Of a stretch of 63,782 nucleotides of DNA, positions 43,088 to 50,385 are shown piece after piece; the stretch's first letter is position 1; every line of letters begins with the position of its first letter. A program made the position numbers and the translations under genes. Source of the stretch: Akkermansiaceae bacterium (GTDB lineage Bacteria > Verrucomicrobiota > Verrucomicrobiia > Verrucomicrobiales > Akkermansiaceae); the NCBI GenBank assembly GCA_030725745.1, contig JANRFH010000044.1:4343-68124 (forward strand). The letters are read 5' to 3'. Under the pieces are notes generated by a model. It was not told where the DNA came from, ran no database searches, and saw nothing but the letters and a program-made list of their open reading frames with translations.

Positions 43088-43624
43088 ATGAGTATTATCA
43101 CGCAACGCGGCGACGACGGAATGACCGATCTTATGTTCGGCAAACGCATCTCGAAGACTTCTCTGCGCTTCTCTGCGCTGGGGACGATCGATGAGTTGAA
43201 TGCGGTTATCGGGCTGGCTAGAGCTTCGGGTTGCGGTGGGCATTTGGAAATCCTCGACCGGGTTCAAAATCTGCTTTTCTCGCTGATGGGGCAGCTCGCG
43301 TGTCTGCCGGAGGACGCGGAAACCTATTTGGAAAAAGGCTATTCGGTCGTTTCTAGCGATAACTTGGAGTGGCTGGTGGAAACGGCCGGTGGAATCGAAA
43401 AGGAGACACCGAAGCTCACTCACTGGGCGGTGCCGGGGGCGGAGGGCTCGATGTATTGCGCGCACCTGGATCATGCGCGGGCTGTGGCGCGGCGGGCGGA
43501 GCGGCACGTGCTGGAGCTCCACGACACGGAGGGGGGCGTGCCTAAGACAGTGCGGGTTTTCCTGAATCGGCTTTCGGATCTGATGTGGATACTGGCGAGG
43601 AGCGCGGGGGTGGATGGAGAATGA
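43088..43624 (+). CDS. pduO: Cob(I)alamin adenosyltransferase, PduO type
   Basis: Transfers the adenosyl group of ATP to cob(I)alamin, making coenzyme B12. The five-helix PduO fold begins ITQRGDDGMTDLMFGKRISK, the ATP loop, then LGTIDELNAVIGLARASG and the C-terminal ARAVARRAERHVLELHD with FLNRLSDLMWILAR. It has 178 aa from the ATG at 43088; reading to 42977 runs through the inverted repeat and is not protein. No other cobalamin gene is present, so it probably serves an isolated B12-dependent enzyme or salvage. Confidence 0.9.
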   Translation: MSIITQRGDDGMTDLMFGKRISKTSLRFSALGTIDELNAVIGLARASGCGGHLEILDRVQNLLFSLMGQLACLPEDAETYLEKGYSVVSSDNLEWLVETAGGIEKETPKLTHWAVPGAEGSMYCAHLDHARAVARRAERHVLELHDTEGGVPKTVRVFLNRLSDLMWILARSAGVDGE

Positions 43625-43708
43625 CTGTTTCCTGACTAATGGAGCGTTTATCCTACAAGGGTGGGAATTTCTTCGCGATAAAGAGTGCCGAATGACTAGA
43701 TTTTTGAA

Positions 43709-43954
43709 ATGAAGACCACCGCGTATTTTCGCTCGATGAAGTTGCGTGCAGATCGGGCGGCGATTTCGGATGCTTGGATTGAGCGGGTGATTGCGTATCC
43801 AGATTCACGGGTCGTCCAGTCAGACGGGCGGATTCGGCTTTGGGCGCGTATTTCGGAAATGGACAATCGTTTTCTCCGGGTTATCCTGCTAGAGATTGGC
43901 GAGACGGTTCACAACGCCTTCTTCGACCGCAGATTCAAACACAATGAAAGCTAA
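43709..43954 (+). CDS. Small toxin-like protein of a DUF2283-linked pair
   Basis: 81 aa, basic. The sequence MKLRADRAAISDAWIERVIA, DGRIRLWARISEMDNRFLRV and ETVHNAFFDRRF is of a small family that I recall as usually encoded directly before DUF2283 proteins; the pattern (helix, then beta strands R-I-R-x-W and L-R-V-I-L) is RelE-like in shape (DUF4258-type). It overlaps the next gene by 11 nt. By analogy it is the toxin of a toxin-antitoxin pair; no functional proof. Confidence 0.6.
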   Translation: MKTTAYFRSMKLRADRAAISDAWIERVIAYPDSRVVQSDGRIRLWARISEMDNRFLRVILLEIGETVHNAFFDRRFKHNES

Positions 43955-44141
43955 GTATTTCAAGGAAACGGACACCCTCTATTTTGAGTTGCGTGAGGCT
44001 GAAGTGGTTGAGACCCGGGAACTCGATGAAGACACAATTCTTGACTACGATTCGGATGGAAATGTGGTGGGGATCACGCTTGAACACGCCAGGATGAAGG
44101 CTGGAGGCGAGAAGGTCGAGTTTGAGATGATAACGGCATAG
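43944..44141 (+). CDS. DUF2283-family antitoxin-like protein
   Basis: 65 aa, acidic. The family pattern is clear: TDTLYFELREAEVVETRELD, then TILDYDSDGNVVGITLEHA, the D-x-D-x-x-G-x-x-V-G-I turn of DUF2283. The ATG at 43944 lies inside the end of the preceding gene. An acidic partner after a basic one, with overlapping frames, is typical of a toxin-antitoxin operon, though here the toxin comes first. Confidence 0.78.
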   Translation: MKAKYFKETDTLYFELREAEVVETRELDEDTILDYDSDGNVVGITLEHARMKAGGEKVEFEMITA

Positions 44142-44233
44142 GGCGAGAGCTTGGCGGTTCCTTTCGGCAAGCTGTTTGTGTTGGCGTTGCGCGGGAGTGG
44201 ATGGTTTTCTTTCCGGGAGACAGAGCGAATTTC

Positions 44234-45862
44234 ATGAAAGTAGGCATTGCACAGATCAACGGGGTGGTCGGGGATTTCCCGGGGAATGCGAAGAAGATCC
44301 TGGCGGCTTACCGCGAGTGTCTTGAGAAAGGCGCGGAGCTGGTGGTGACGCCGGAGATGAGCTTGGTGGGATATCCTCCAAGGGATCTGGTTTTTAAATC
44401 ACAGTTCGTGCCGAAATGTCTTCAGGCTCTCGACTACCTCGCCGATGAGGTGAAAGAAATTCCTTTGCTCGTCGGTTACGTAGATTTTCATGAGGGGAAT
44501 GTTGGCAAGCCGTTCCGCAACGCCGCGGCTTGGCTTGAGGCGGGGTCGATCAAGCGCAAGGTCTGGAAGACCCTCCTGCCCACCTACGATGTCTTCGATG
44601 AAAGGCGATACTTCGAGCCGGGGGAGAGCAGCGATACCTTCGAGTGGAAGGGGCGTCGTATCGGCCTGACGATCTGCGAGGACATCTGGACGGAGGACTA
44701 CCTGCAACGCCCGTTTTACGACCGCGATCCGGTGGAGGAGCTGATGACCAAGGGCTTCGATCTCCTCATCAATCTCAGCGCATCGCCCTTCCATCTCGGC
44801 AAGCCCGAGGGCAGGCGCAAGATGCTCGGCGAGGTCGCAAAAGAGGCTGGCTCGGCCATCGTGTATTGCAACTCCGTCGGCGCGAACGATCAACTGGTCT
44901 TCGACGGCCACTCGATGCTAGTGGACGCCGAGGGCAATGTGACCGCGCAGATGGGCGGCTTCGCCGAGGAGTGCCGGGTGGTGGATATTTCCGCTGGCGG
45001 ATACACCGAGGATCTCGCGACAGGTGATGCGGAACAGCTTTACGAGGCGCTGGTGTTAGGCCTGCGCGACTATGCCGGGAAATGCGGTTTCTCGACGGTG
45101 TGTCTTGGTCTGAGCGGCGGGATCGACTCTGCTCTAACAGCCGTAATCGCGGCGGATGCCCTGGGTGCGAAAAACGTGCACGGACTCACCATGCCCAGCC
45201 CGTATTCCTCGCGCGGCAGCGTAGATGACTCCTTCGATCTCGCGAAGAAGATCGGCATCAGCTGCACGGAGGTTTCCATTTCCGATGCGTTCTCTGCCGT
45301 GAAAGGGGCGATGGCTCCCGTGTTCGAGGGGAAAAAGGAGGACGTCACCGAGGAGAACATGCAGGCGCGCCTGCGCGGGCTCTTCCTCATGGCGCTTTCC
45401 AATAAAGACAACCACCTCCTCCTCACCACCGGCAACAAGAGCGAGCTGGCCGTCGGCTACTGCACGATCTACGGCGATATGTGCGGCGGCCTCGCCGTCA
45501 TTTCCGATCTACCTAAGACAAAAGTCTTCGAAGTCGCCCGCTGGGTGAACCGCGATTTCGAGCGCATCCCATGGAATACGATCGAGAAACCCCCGAGCGC
45601 CGAGCTGCGGCCGGATCAGAAGGATCAAGACACGCTGCCCGAGTATGATGTGCTCGATGCCATCCTAGAGCTCTACGTCGAGCAGCACCTCGGTGCCGAG
45701 GAAATCGTCGAGCGAGGCTATGATGAAACCATGGTTCGCTGGATCCAGCGCCGCGTGGACTTGAACGAATGGAAACGCCAGCAAGCAGCTCCAGGCCTGC
45801 GGGTGACGAGCAAAGCCTTCGGCATGGGCAGGCGTATGCCGATTGTGCAGAGGTTTGTGTAG
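44234..45862 (+). CDS. nadE: Glutamine-dependent NAD+ synthetase
   Basis: Last step of NAD synthesis: amidates NaAD using ammonia released from glutamine. N-terminal carbon-nitrogen hydrolase domain (about 1-250) with Glu in VTPEMSLVGYPPRDL, Lys in VWKTLLPTYDVFDERRYF and Cys in IGLTICEDIW; C-terminal synthetase (about 275-542) with the ATP loop LGLSGGIDSALTAVIAADAL and TTGNKSELAVGYCTIYGD. It has 542 aa from the ATG at 44234. All catalytic residues are present. Confidence 0.96.
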   Translation: MKVGIAQINGVVGDFPGNAKKILAAYRECLEKGAELVVTPEMSLVGYPPRDLVFKSQFVPKCLQALDYLADEVKEIPLLVGYVDFHEGNVGKPFRNAAAWLEAGSIKRKVWKTLLPTYDVFDERRYFEPGESSDTFEWKGRRIGLTICEDIWTEDYLQRPFYDRDPVEELMTKGFDLLINLSASPFHLGKPEGRRKMLGEVAKEAGSAIVYCNSVGANDQLVFDGHSMLVDAEGNVTAQMGGFAEECRVVDISAGGYTEDLATGDAEQLYEALVLGLRDYAGKCGFSTVCLGLSGGIDSALTAVIAADALGAKNVHGLTMPSPYSSRGSVDDSFDLAKKIGISCTEVSISDAFSAVKGAMAPVFEGKKEDVTEENMQARLRGLFLMALSNKDNHLLLTTGNKSELAVGYCTIYGDMCGGLAVISDLPKTKVFEVARWVNRDFERIPWNTIEKPPSAELRPDQKDQDTLPEYDVLDAILELYVEQHLGAEEIVERGYDETMVRWIQRRVDLNEWKRQQAAPGLRVTSKAFGMGRRMPIVQRFV

Positions 45863-45908
45863 AAGTGCCTAGTGCGAAGTGATCAGTGGGGAGAATGGCT
45901 GGCCATCA

Positions 45909-45950
45909 GGCCACAAGGAGCGTCGCACCTATGGCCGCAGACGGAAGATA
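45909..45950 (+). repeat. Flanking direct repeat, copy 1 (upstream of 46023)
   Basis: GGCCACAAGGAGCGTCGCAC followed by CTATGGCCGCAGACG. The same word recurs at 47924 in the same orientation, about 28 of 38 aligned positions identical. The two copies bracket the exported gene pair 46023-47875. Confidence 0.55.
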
Positions 45951-46022
45951 GGGAAGTGCTTGGCTTTGTGATACTCTGATTTGCCTTGGAGGAAATCGGG
46001 TGACTGCTAAACAGGTAGCCTG

Positions 46023-46820
46023 ATGAAAACGATTTTCGGACTTTACGTTGTTGTATGTATCTCCGTGGGCAGTCTGCTGTCGCAGGATGTGCCGCCTGCG
46101 TTTGAGAGCAAGGGAGCAGGAGAAGATACGGGTGATTTGGTCGATCCCTTTGATCCGCTGTATAGCGCTGGAAATATGATCCGTGTGCAGACGGAATTCA
46201 TTGAAATGGGTCACAAAGATCTGACCCGCTTGATGATGGAGGATAAATCGAAGACTTCGGATGCGACGGACTTGCGGATGAAGGTTCAGGATATGGTGGA
46301 TGAGGATAAGGCGAAGGTGATCGATACCCAGATGGCAATAGCCAGAAGCGGTCATAAAGCATTATCCCAGTCACGTAGTGAATACATTTACCCCACGGAA
46401 TACGAGCCTTTCGAATTTGATGTGAAGTCATTGGAAAAATCAGAAAAAGATAAGAGCCTAACGTTACGCTTTGGCCCAGCAACTCCGACTGCCTTTGAAA
46501 CGAGAAACCTTGGCGGCTGCTTGGAAATCGAACCGACTTTGAGTGATGACGCACAGGTGGTAGATTTGAGACTGCTTCCTGAACTCACATGGCATACGGG
46601 GGAGACGGTATGGAGCGAGTTCAAGGATGGGCTGGGAAATATTCATAAGATTTCTATGCCTGAGTTCTACACGCTAGAGGTCAATACGGCTGTCACCATG
46701 ATCGCGGGGCAGTATTGTTTGATCGGTATCACGTCTCCGAAGGACGCGGAGGGTCAGATGAACCCGGAGAAGAAGGTGATGGTGTTTGTGAAATGTGATG
46801 TTCTTCCTGTGGTGCCATGA
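46023..46820 (+). CDS. Exported secretin-like domain protein
   Basis: 265 aa with signal peptide MKTIFGLYVVVCISVGSLLS. The rest looks like the conserved beta domain of GspD-type secretins standing alone: NMIRVQTEFIEMGHKDLTRL (compare V-x-A-x-x-I-E-V), TPTAFETRNLGGCLEIEPTL, VVDLRLLPELTWHTGE and MPEFYTLEVNTAVTMIAGQY. There are no N-domains and the barrel-forming region is much shorter than in a true secretin, so it is probably not a pore. The stop overlaps the next gene by ATGA. The family call is inference from pattern. Confidence 0.5.
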   Translation: MKTIFGLYVVVCISVGSLLSQDVPPAFESKGAGEDTGDLVDPFDPLYSAGNMIRVQTEFIEMGHKDLTRLMMEDKSKTSDATDLRMKVQDMVDEDKAKVIDTQMAIARSGHKALSQSRSEYIYPTEYEPFEFDVKSLEKSEKDKSLTLRFGPATPTAFETRNLGGCLEIEPTLSDDAQVVDLRLLPELTWHTGETVWSEFKDGLGNIHKISMPEFYTLEVNTAVTMIAGQYCLIGITSPKDAEGQMNPEKKVMVFVKCDVLPVVP

Positions 46821-47875
46821 TTCGTTTTTTTATTCTAATCCTGTGCCTGTTAGGAGTCGCCCATGCGGAGGTTTTTACTGCTGTCGAGCCTTTCGAGAAG
46901 ATACCCGCAGATAAAACGGTGGTGTGGTCGCCACTGTTCCAAGCGACTTGGGATGCGATGAATGAAGAGGTCGGGGGTAAGCTAATCAAGGTGGAGCCGA
47001 AGAATGAGTTGATGGCGCGATTGGATGAATTCGTCTGGGATGCCAGAAAGACGATGCCCGAGGGTGCTTGGAAGGTCTGGAGCGGGAGGCAAACGAATGC
47101 ATTTGTCTCAGGAGTCAACAAGCAGGCTGCTGTAATGACGGGTGAAGAGTCGGAGCTTTTCTCCATCTTGGAAGAGCGCCCGGAATCCATCGCATGCTTC
47201 GGACTGCTGGACAGGGAGGTGGAGTTTAATACTCCGTTTTTTAAGAGCAGGAAGGAACCTCTTCAGTTTGGCAAGGGGGAGGCGAAGGTGAATTATTTCG
47301 GGGTGAAAGGTGAGCTAAGCGAGACCTACGGGCAGGATGTGAAGGTGCTTGCTTTTAGGCCAGTGGATGGCTCTCACGCGCTGGAGGTTTCCTGCAAGGA
47401 GGGTGACGATAAGGTGATCTTTTACATGCCTCCGGAGCCTCAGGATTTCGCGACCGCATGCAAGTGGCTCAGAAAATGGAGGGAGGATTACTCAACGAGT
47501 GCAGCGTCTCCCGATACATGGGAGGACAGGAATTTGCACCAGGGCGATACAGTGAAAGTCCCTTATGTTTCGCTGGAGGCTGAGGGAGATTTGGCGGGCA
47601 GGCTGCAAGGAAGTCGCTTCTATGGAATTTCCGGTGACCCGTGGAGGATTAGTCGTGCGGAGCAGATCACGAAGTTTGAGCTACATGAGAAAGGAGCAAG
47701 GGTGAGGCTGGAGACCACGCTGTCTACGGAGCCCTTTGCAATGGCACCTCCCAAGCCCGTTCCTCGGAACTTCATCTACGACAAGCCGTTCTTCGTATTT
47801 CTCTGGAGGGAAGGAGCGGAGTGGCCGTATCTAGGAGTATGGGTGGGTGATGATTCCGCTCTGGTGGACTTTTGA
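46817..47875 (+). CDS. Exported serpin-like protein, divergent hinge
   Basis: 352 aa with signal peptide MIRFFILILCLLGVAHAEVF. The order of weak motifs follows the serpin fold: a first helix after VVWSPLFQATWDAMNE (serpins N-V-x-x-S-P-x-S), an EFNTPFF strand like W-x-x-P-F, then VKVLAFRPVDGSHALEVSCK and VIFYMPPEP, a strand VPYVSLEAEGDLAGRLQG, and the C-terminal signature RNFIYDKPFFVFLW with WPYLGVWVGD (serpins F-x-A-D-x-P-F and I-L-F-x-G-R-V). The reactive-centre hinge, which in inhibitors reads G-T-E-A-A-A-A-T, is KGARVRLETTLS here; that predicts a non-inhibitory or altered serpin. It is translated with the secretin-like gene through ATGA. Confidence 0.5.
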   Translation: MIRFFILILCLLGVAHAEVFTAVEPFEKIPADKTVVWSPLFQATWDAMNEEVGGKLIKVEPKNELMARLDEFVWDARKTMPEGAWKVWSGRQTNAFVSGVNKQAAVMTGEESELFSILEERPESIACFGLLDREVEFNTPFFKSRKEPLQFGKGEAKVNYFGVKGELSETYGQDVKVLAFRPVDGSHALEVSCKEGDDKVIFYMPPEPQDFATACKWLRKWREDYSTSAASPDTWEDRNLHQGDTVKVPYVSLEAEGDLAGRLQGSRFYGISGDPWRISRAEQITKFELHEKGARVRLETTLSTEPFAMAPPKPVPRNFIYDKPFFVFLWREGAEWPYLGVWVGDDSALVDF

Positions 47876-47923
47876 TTTTTACCTTCCGAGTTGGTTAGTG
47901 AGAGTGCTGATTGTTTGACCAGC

Positions 47924-48022
47924 GCCCACAAGGAGCGCCGGATGCTATCCGCCGATATGAATGATATGGAAATAGCTGGGGTTGTCATTCCCCGTGCAGG
48001 TGTCGGCGCTCCGCTCCTTGTC
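47924..48022. repeat. Flanking repeat, copy 2 with inverted partner
   Basis: GCCCACAAGGAGCGCCGGAT and GCTATCCGCCGATATG repeat the word at 45909. At 48001-48022 the inverted form TGTCGGCGCTCCGCTCCTTG follows, so this copy can also fold into a hairpin. It ends at the stop of the convergent sulfatase gene and may serve as a terminator for both sides. Confidence 0.5.
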
Positions 48023-49437
48023 TATTTTTTGGATTCCCAGATGTGTGAGTCGTCCACGAGTTCACGATACTGAACTTCAAGCCGTTGTTTGAGTTCCTCT
48101 AGTTTCTCAGGATGGTTTTTCGAAAGATCGTTGCTCTCGCCGATATCGTCGGTCATGAGGAAGAGCTGGAAGTCCGAGAGGGTGGCGCTTTTTACAAGCT
48201 CTTCATCATCGGTAGTCACGGTCACGTATTTGCCGATGTTCAGCTTCGCCATCACTTTCCAATCGCCGTCACGCATGGCGACTCGGCGTTCATTGATCGC
48301 GTTATAAAATACCCAGAGCAGGGGGTGCTTGCGCTGCAATGGTTTGTTCTCAAGGGCGGGGAGGAAGTTCGTTCCATCCAGTTGGAGATCGGTTGGAGGC
48401 TCGATCCCGGAGAGGTCGCAGAAGGTGGGAAAGAAGTCCAAGGAAGAGACGGGATGTTTCACAGTCTGGCCGGCTGCGATCTTGCTTGGCCAGCGCATGA
48501 TGCCAGCGACGCGGAAGCCGGCTTCGGTTGTCCAGAGCTTCATGCCGCGTAGGGGATCGGCGACTCCGTAGGAACGCTGGGCTCTGCTGTAGCGCTTGAG
48601 GGTCTCGGGGCCGTTGTCGGAGGTGAAAATGACGAGGGTATTTTCATCGAGTCCTTTTTCTTTTAATGCTGCGAGCACCTTGCCGACAGCTGCGTCCACA
48701 TTTGCGACGTTCGCGAAATACTGGGCTTCGTCTTCGTTTTTTGAGACGTCTTTGTATTGCTCCACGAGTTCCTTGGGCGATGCCACTGGCTCGTGGGGTT
48801 CGTGAAAGGCGACATACATGAAGAAGGGTTGCTCGGGTTCGCTTTCCTGTTGTTTGCTAAGCCAGTTCAAAGCTTCATCTGCGACGAGCTGGCAGCTGTA
48901 GCCTTCGAGCTTGCCGACCTTTTCGCCATTGCGGACGAAGTTGTTCGGGTTTTCGTGGGAGGGGCTGGCGTTGTTCTGCGTGCCAAACCAATGGTCGAAA
49001 CCGGCGGCGTCTGGCTGAGGTTGCGAACCTGAGTTGAACTTTCCGTTGCAGTGCCATTTCCCAGACATGCAGGTCGCGTAGCCGGCCTTTTGCAGGAGCT
49101 GGGGGAAGGTGACTTCGGAGGCCTGCATGTAGATATTCCGTCCGCCGGGGATGAAATCGTAGATGCCTGCTCGGTTGGGGCTGCGTCCTGTGAGCAGACC
49201 CACGCGAGAGGGGGAGCAGACGGGCGCTGCCGAGTAGAAGTCGGTGAAGCGGATGCCCTCATCGGCCATGCGGTTGAGGTGAGGGGTCTTGATGTGTGGA
49301 TGGCCGTAGCACTCAAGGTCGCCGTAGCCGAGGTCGTCGCAGAGGATGACGACGATGTTGGGTCGTTTGCTTTCCACGGCAGCCAACGGAGTGAGTCCGG
49401 TGGCGATGAATAACGCGGCGGTGAGTTTTGAGAACAT
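48022..49437 (-). CDS. Exported sulfatase (formylglycine type)
   Basis: Hydrolyses sulfate esters, probably on marine or plant polysaccharide, in the periplasm or outside. Signal peptide MFSKLTAALFIATGLTPLAA; metal site NIVVILCDDLGYGDLECYG; the C-x-P-S-R motif PVCSPSRVGLLTGRSP with Cys74 to be oxidised to formylglycine; CMSGKWHCNG and the second metal site VIFTSDNGPETLKRYS. It has 471 aa. No maturase gene (anaerobic or FGE type) lies in the window. Monocistronic, facing the serpin-like gene. Confidence 0.94.
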   Translation of the reverse strand: MFSKLTAALFIATGLTPLAAVESKRPNIVVILCDDLGYGDLECYGHPHIKTPHLNRMADEGIRFTDFYSAAPVCSPSRVGLLTGRSPNRAGIYDFIPGGRNIYMQASEVTFPQLLQKAGYATCMSGKWHCNGKFNSGSQPQPDAAGFDHWFGTQNNASPSHENPNNFVRNGEKVGKLEGYSCQLVADEALNWLSKQQESEPEQPFFMYVAFHEPHEPVASPKELVEQYKDVSKNEDEAQYFANVANVDAAVGKVLAALKEKGLDENTLVIFTSDNGPETLKRYSRAQRSYGVADPLRGMKLWTTEAGFRVAGIMRWPSKIAAGQTVKHPVSSLDFFPTFCDLSGIEPPTDLQLDGTNFLPALENKPLQRKHPLLWVFYNAINERRVAMRDGDWKVMAKLNIGKYVTVTTDDEELVKSATLSDFQLFLMTDDIGESNDLSKNHPEKLEELKQRLEVQYRELVDDSHIWESKK

Positions 49438-49518
49438 AGATGAGGATGTTGAAACGTATGGCGTGCGTCAATCCGACAAGCTCAAGGAAATTTGCGAGCG
49501 AGTGAGTAAGATTTTAAC

Positions 49519-49548
49519 CGCGAATTCACGCGAATCTCCGCGAATCTG
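49519..49548. repeat. 10-nt-period triplet upstream of the sulfatase
   Basis: CGCGAATTCA, CGCGAATCTC, CGCGAATCTG: three decamers in exact register. It lies in the 391-nt gap between the sulfatase and the GAF gene, near the sulfatase promoter region. Compare ATGGACGCAG x2 at 23063 and the CACGGATTG units at 42850. Confidence 0.65.
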
Positions 49549-49600
49549 GGGTTTTGTGAAAATGTGTAATAGTAGAAATTGTGATAATCTCATTTCACAT

Positions 49601-49692
49601 CCATTCCTGATTTCCTGATTTCCTTATTCCAAAACGAATCGATCCGTTCATCGAAAAAAATCCAATGAGGAAAGCAGGAAGGCAGGAAAAGA
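49601..49692. mobile_element. Second copy of the GCAGGAA inverted-repeat cassette, shorter
   Basis: The right end 49664-49688 (AATGAGGAAAGCAGGAAGGC then AGGAA) matches the terminal word of the 22934-23239 cassette at 24 of 25 positions. Its left end 49601-49630 is an inverted, more degenerate copy (reverse complement contains GAATAAGGAAATCAGGAAAT). Total length is only about 92 bp. The rest of the gap 49438-49828 shows the decamers at 49519 and otherwise nothing that I can name. Confidence 0.45.
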
Positions 49693-49828
49693 GATTGCTG
49701 ACACCGCTAGATATTGAAGAATAATTCTTAGCTCTGTCCTGAGTTGTGTTTTCCTTAACTTGATCGCATTGGGGTGGTCTAGCGTAGGTTTGCCTTGATA
49801 CGGCGGTGGGAAGTTGGATGCTTGGGGT

Positions 49829-50242
49829 ATGAGCGATTTCCAAAAGACTTTAGAAGAAGTGATGGGTGAGTTTTCCTGCCAGACCGGGACGATCCATCGG
49901 GCGGAGGGGAAGGTGTTGCATCTGGTGGCGCATGCGGGGGTGCCGGAGTTTCTGCTGGATAAGGTTTCAGTGATTCCTTTTGGGAAAGGGATCGCGGGGG
50001 CGGCGGCGGAGTCGCGTGAGCCTGTGGAGCTCTGCAATCTGCAGCAGGATCTTGGCGGGGTGGCGAAGGAGGATGCACGCAAGACGGGTGTCTCGGGATC
50101 GATCGCGGTGCCGGTTTTTTCCGAAAGCGGTGAAGTGATCGGGACACTGGGGATTGGCAAGGTGACGCCGTATGAGTTCACGGCGGAGGAGAAGGGGAGG
50201 CTGGGGGAGATTGCGGTGAAGCTGGCGGGGATGTTCGGGTAG
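49829..50242 (+). CDS. GAF-domain protein
   Basis: Small cytoplasmic sensor or redox-type GAF protein of 137 aa. The fold covers nearly the whole length: TGTIHRAEGKVLHLVAHAGV, VIPFGKGIAGAAAESREPVE, then VSGSIAVPVFSESGEVIGTL and GIGKVTPYEFTAEEKGRLGE. It has one Cys near the N-terminus (FSCQTG) and one in the core (LCNLQ), not the C-x-x-C pattern of methionine-R-sulfoxide reductases. The ATG at 49829 follows GGGGT. Output partner unknown; it lies just upstream of the CotH locus. Confidence 0.82.
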   Translation: MSDFQKTLEEVMGEFSCQTGTIHRAEGKVLHLVAHAGVPEFLLDKVSVIPFGKGIAGAAAESREPVELCNLQQDLGGVAKEDARKTGVSGSIAVPVFSESGEVIGTLGIGKVTPYEFTAEEKGRLGEIAVKLAGMFG

Positions 50243-50297
50243 ATGGTGGTTATTAGAGGAAGATCTAAGGGATGCTCCGGGTAACTGAGAAATCCAT

Positions 50298-50327
50298 CTT
50301 AACCATTTCTTAACACTTCTCACATAC
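50298..50327 (+). promoter_or_regulatory. Pho-box-like direct repeat upstream of the CotH-VTC locus
   Basis: CTTAACCA-TTT-CTTAACAC-TTC-TCACATAC: two good and one poor 8-mer at an exact 11-nt step, 59-88 nt before the CotH ATG at 50386. Cyanobacterial Pho boxes use CTTAACCT-like octamers with 3-nt spacers, and Bacillus PhoP sites use TTAACA-like hexamers with 5-nt spacers; both share this 11-nt step. With a polyphosphate polymerase and a phosphate-porin-family gene downstream, control by a PhoB/PhoP-type regulator is plausible. It could be chance in an AT-rich spacer. Confidence 0.35.
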
Positions 50328-50385
50328 TGACCTCACTTAGGCGGTGTTGGTTCATGCCGTTATCCGCAAGAACCGCAAACCCACC

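Noticed and set aside
46023-46820. Complete type II/III secretin
   Set aside because: Far too short, no N-domains and no other secretion genes nearby.
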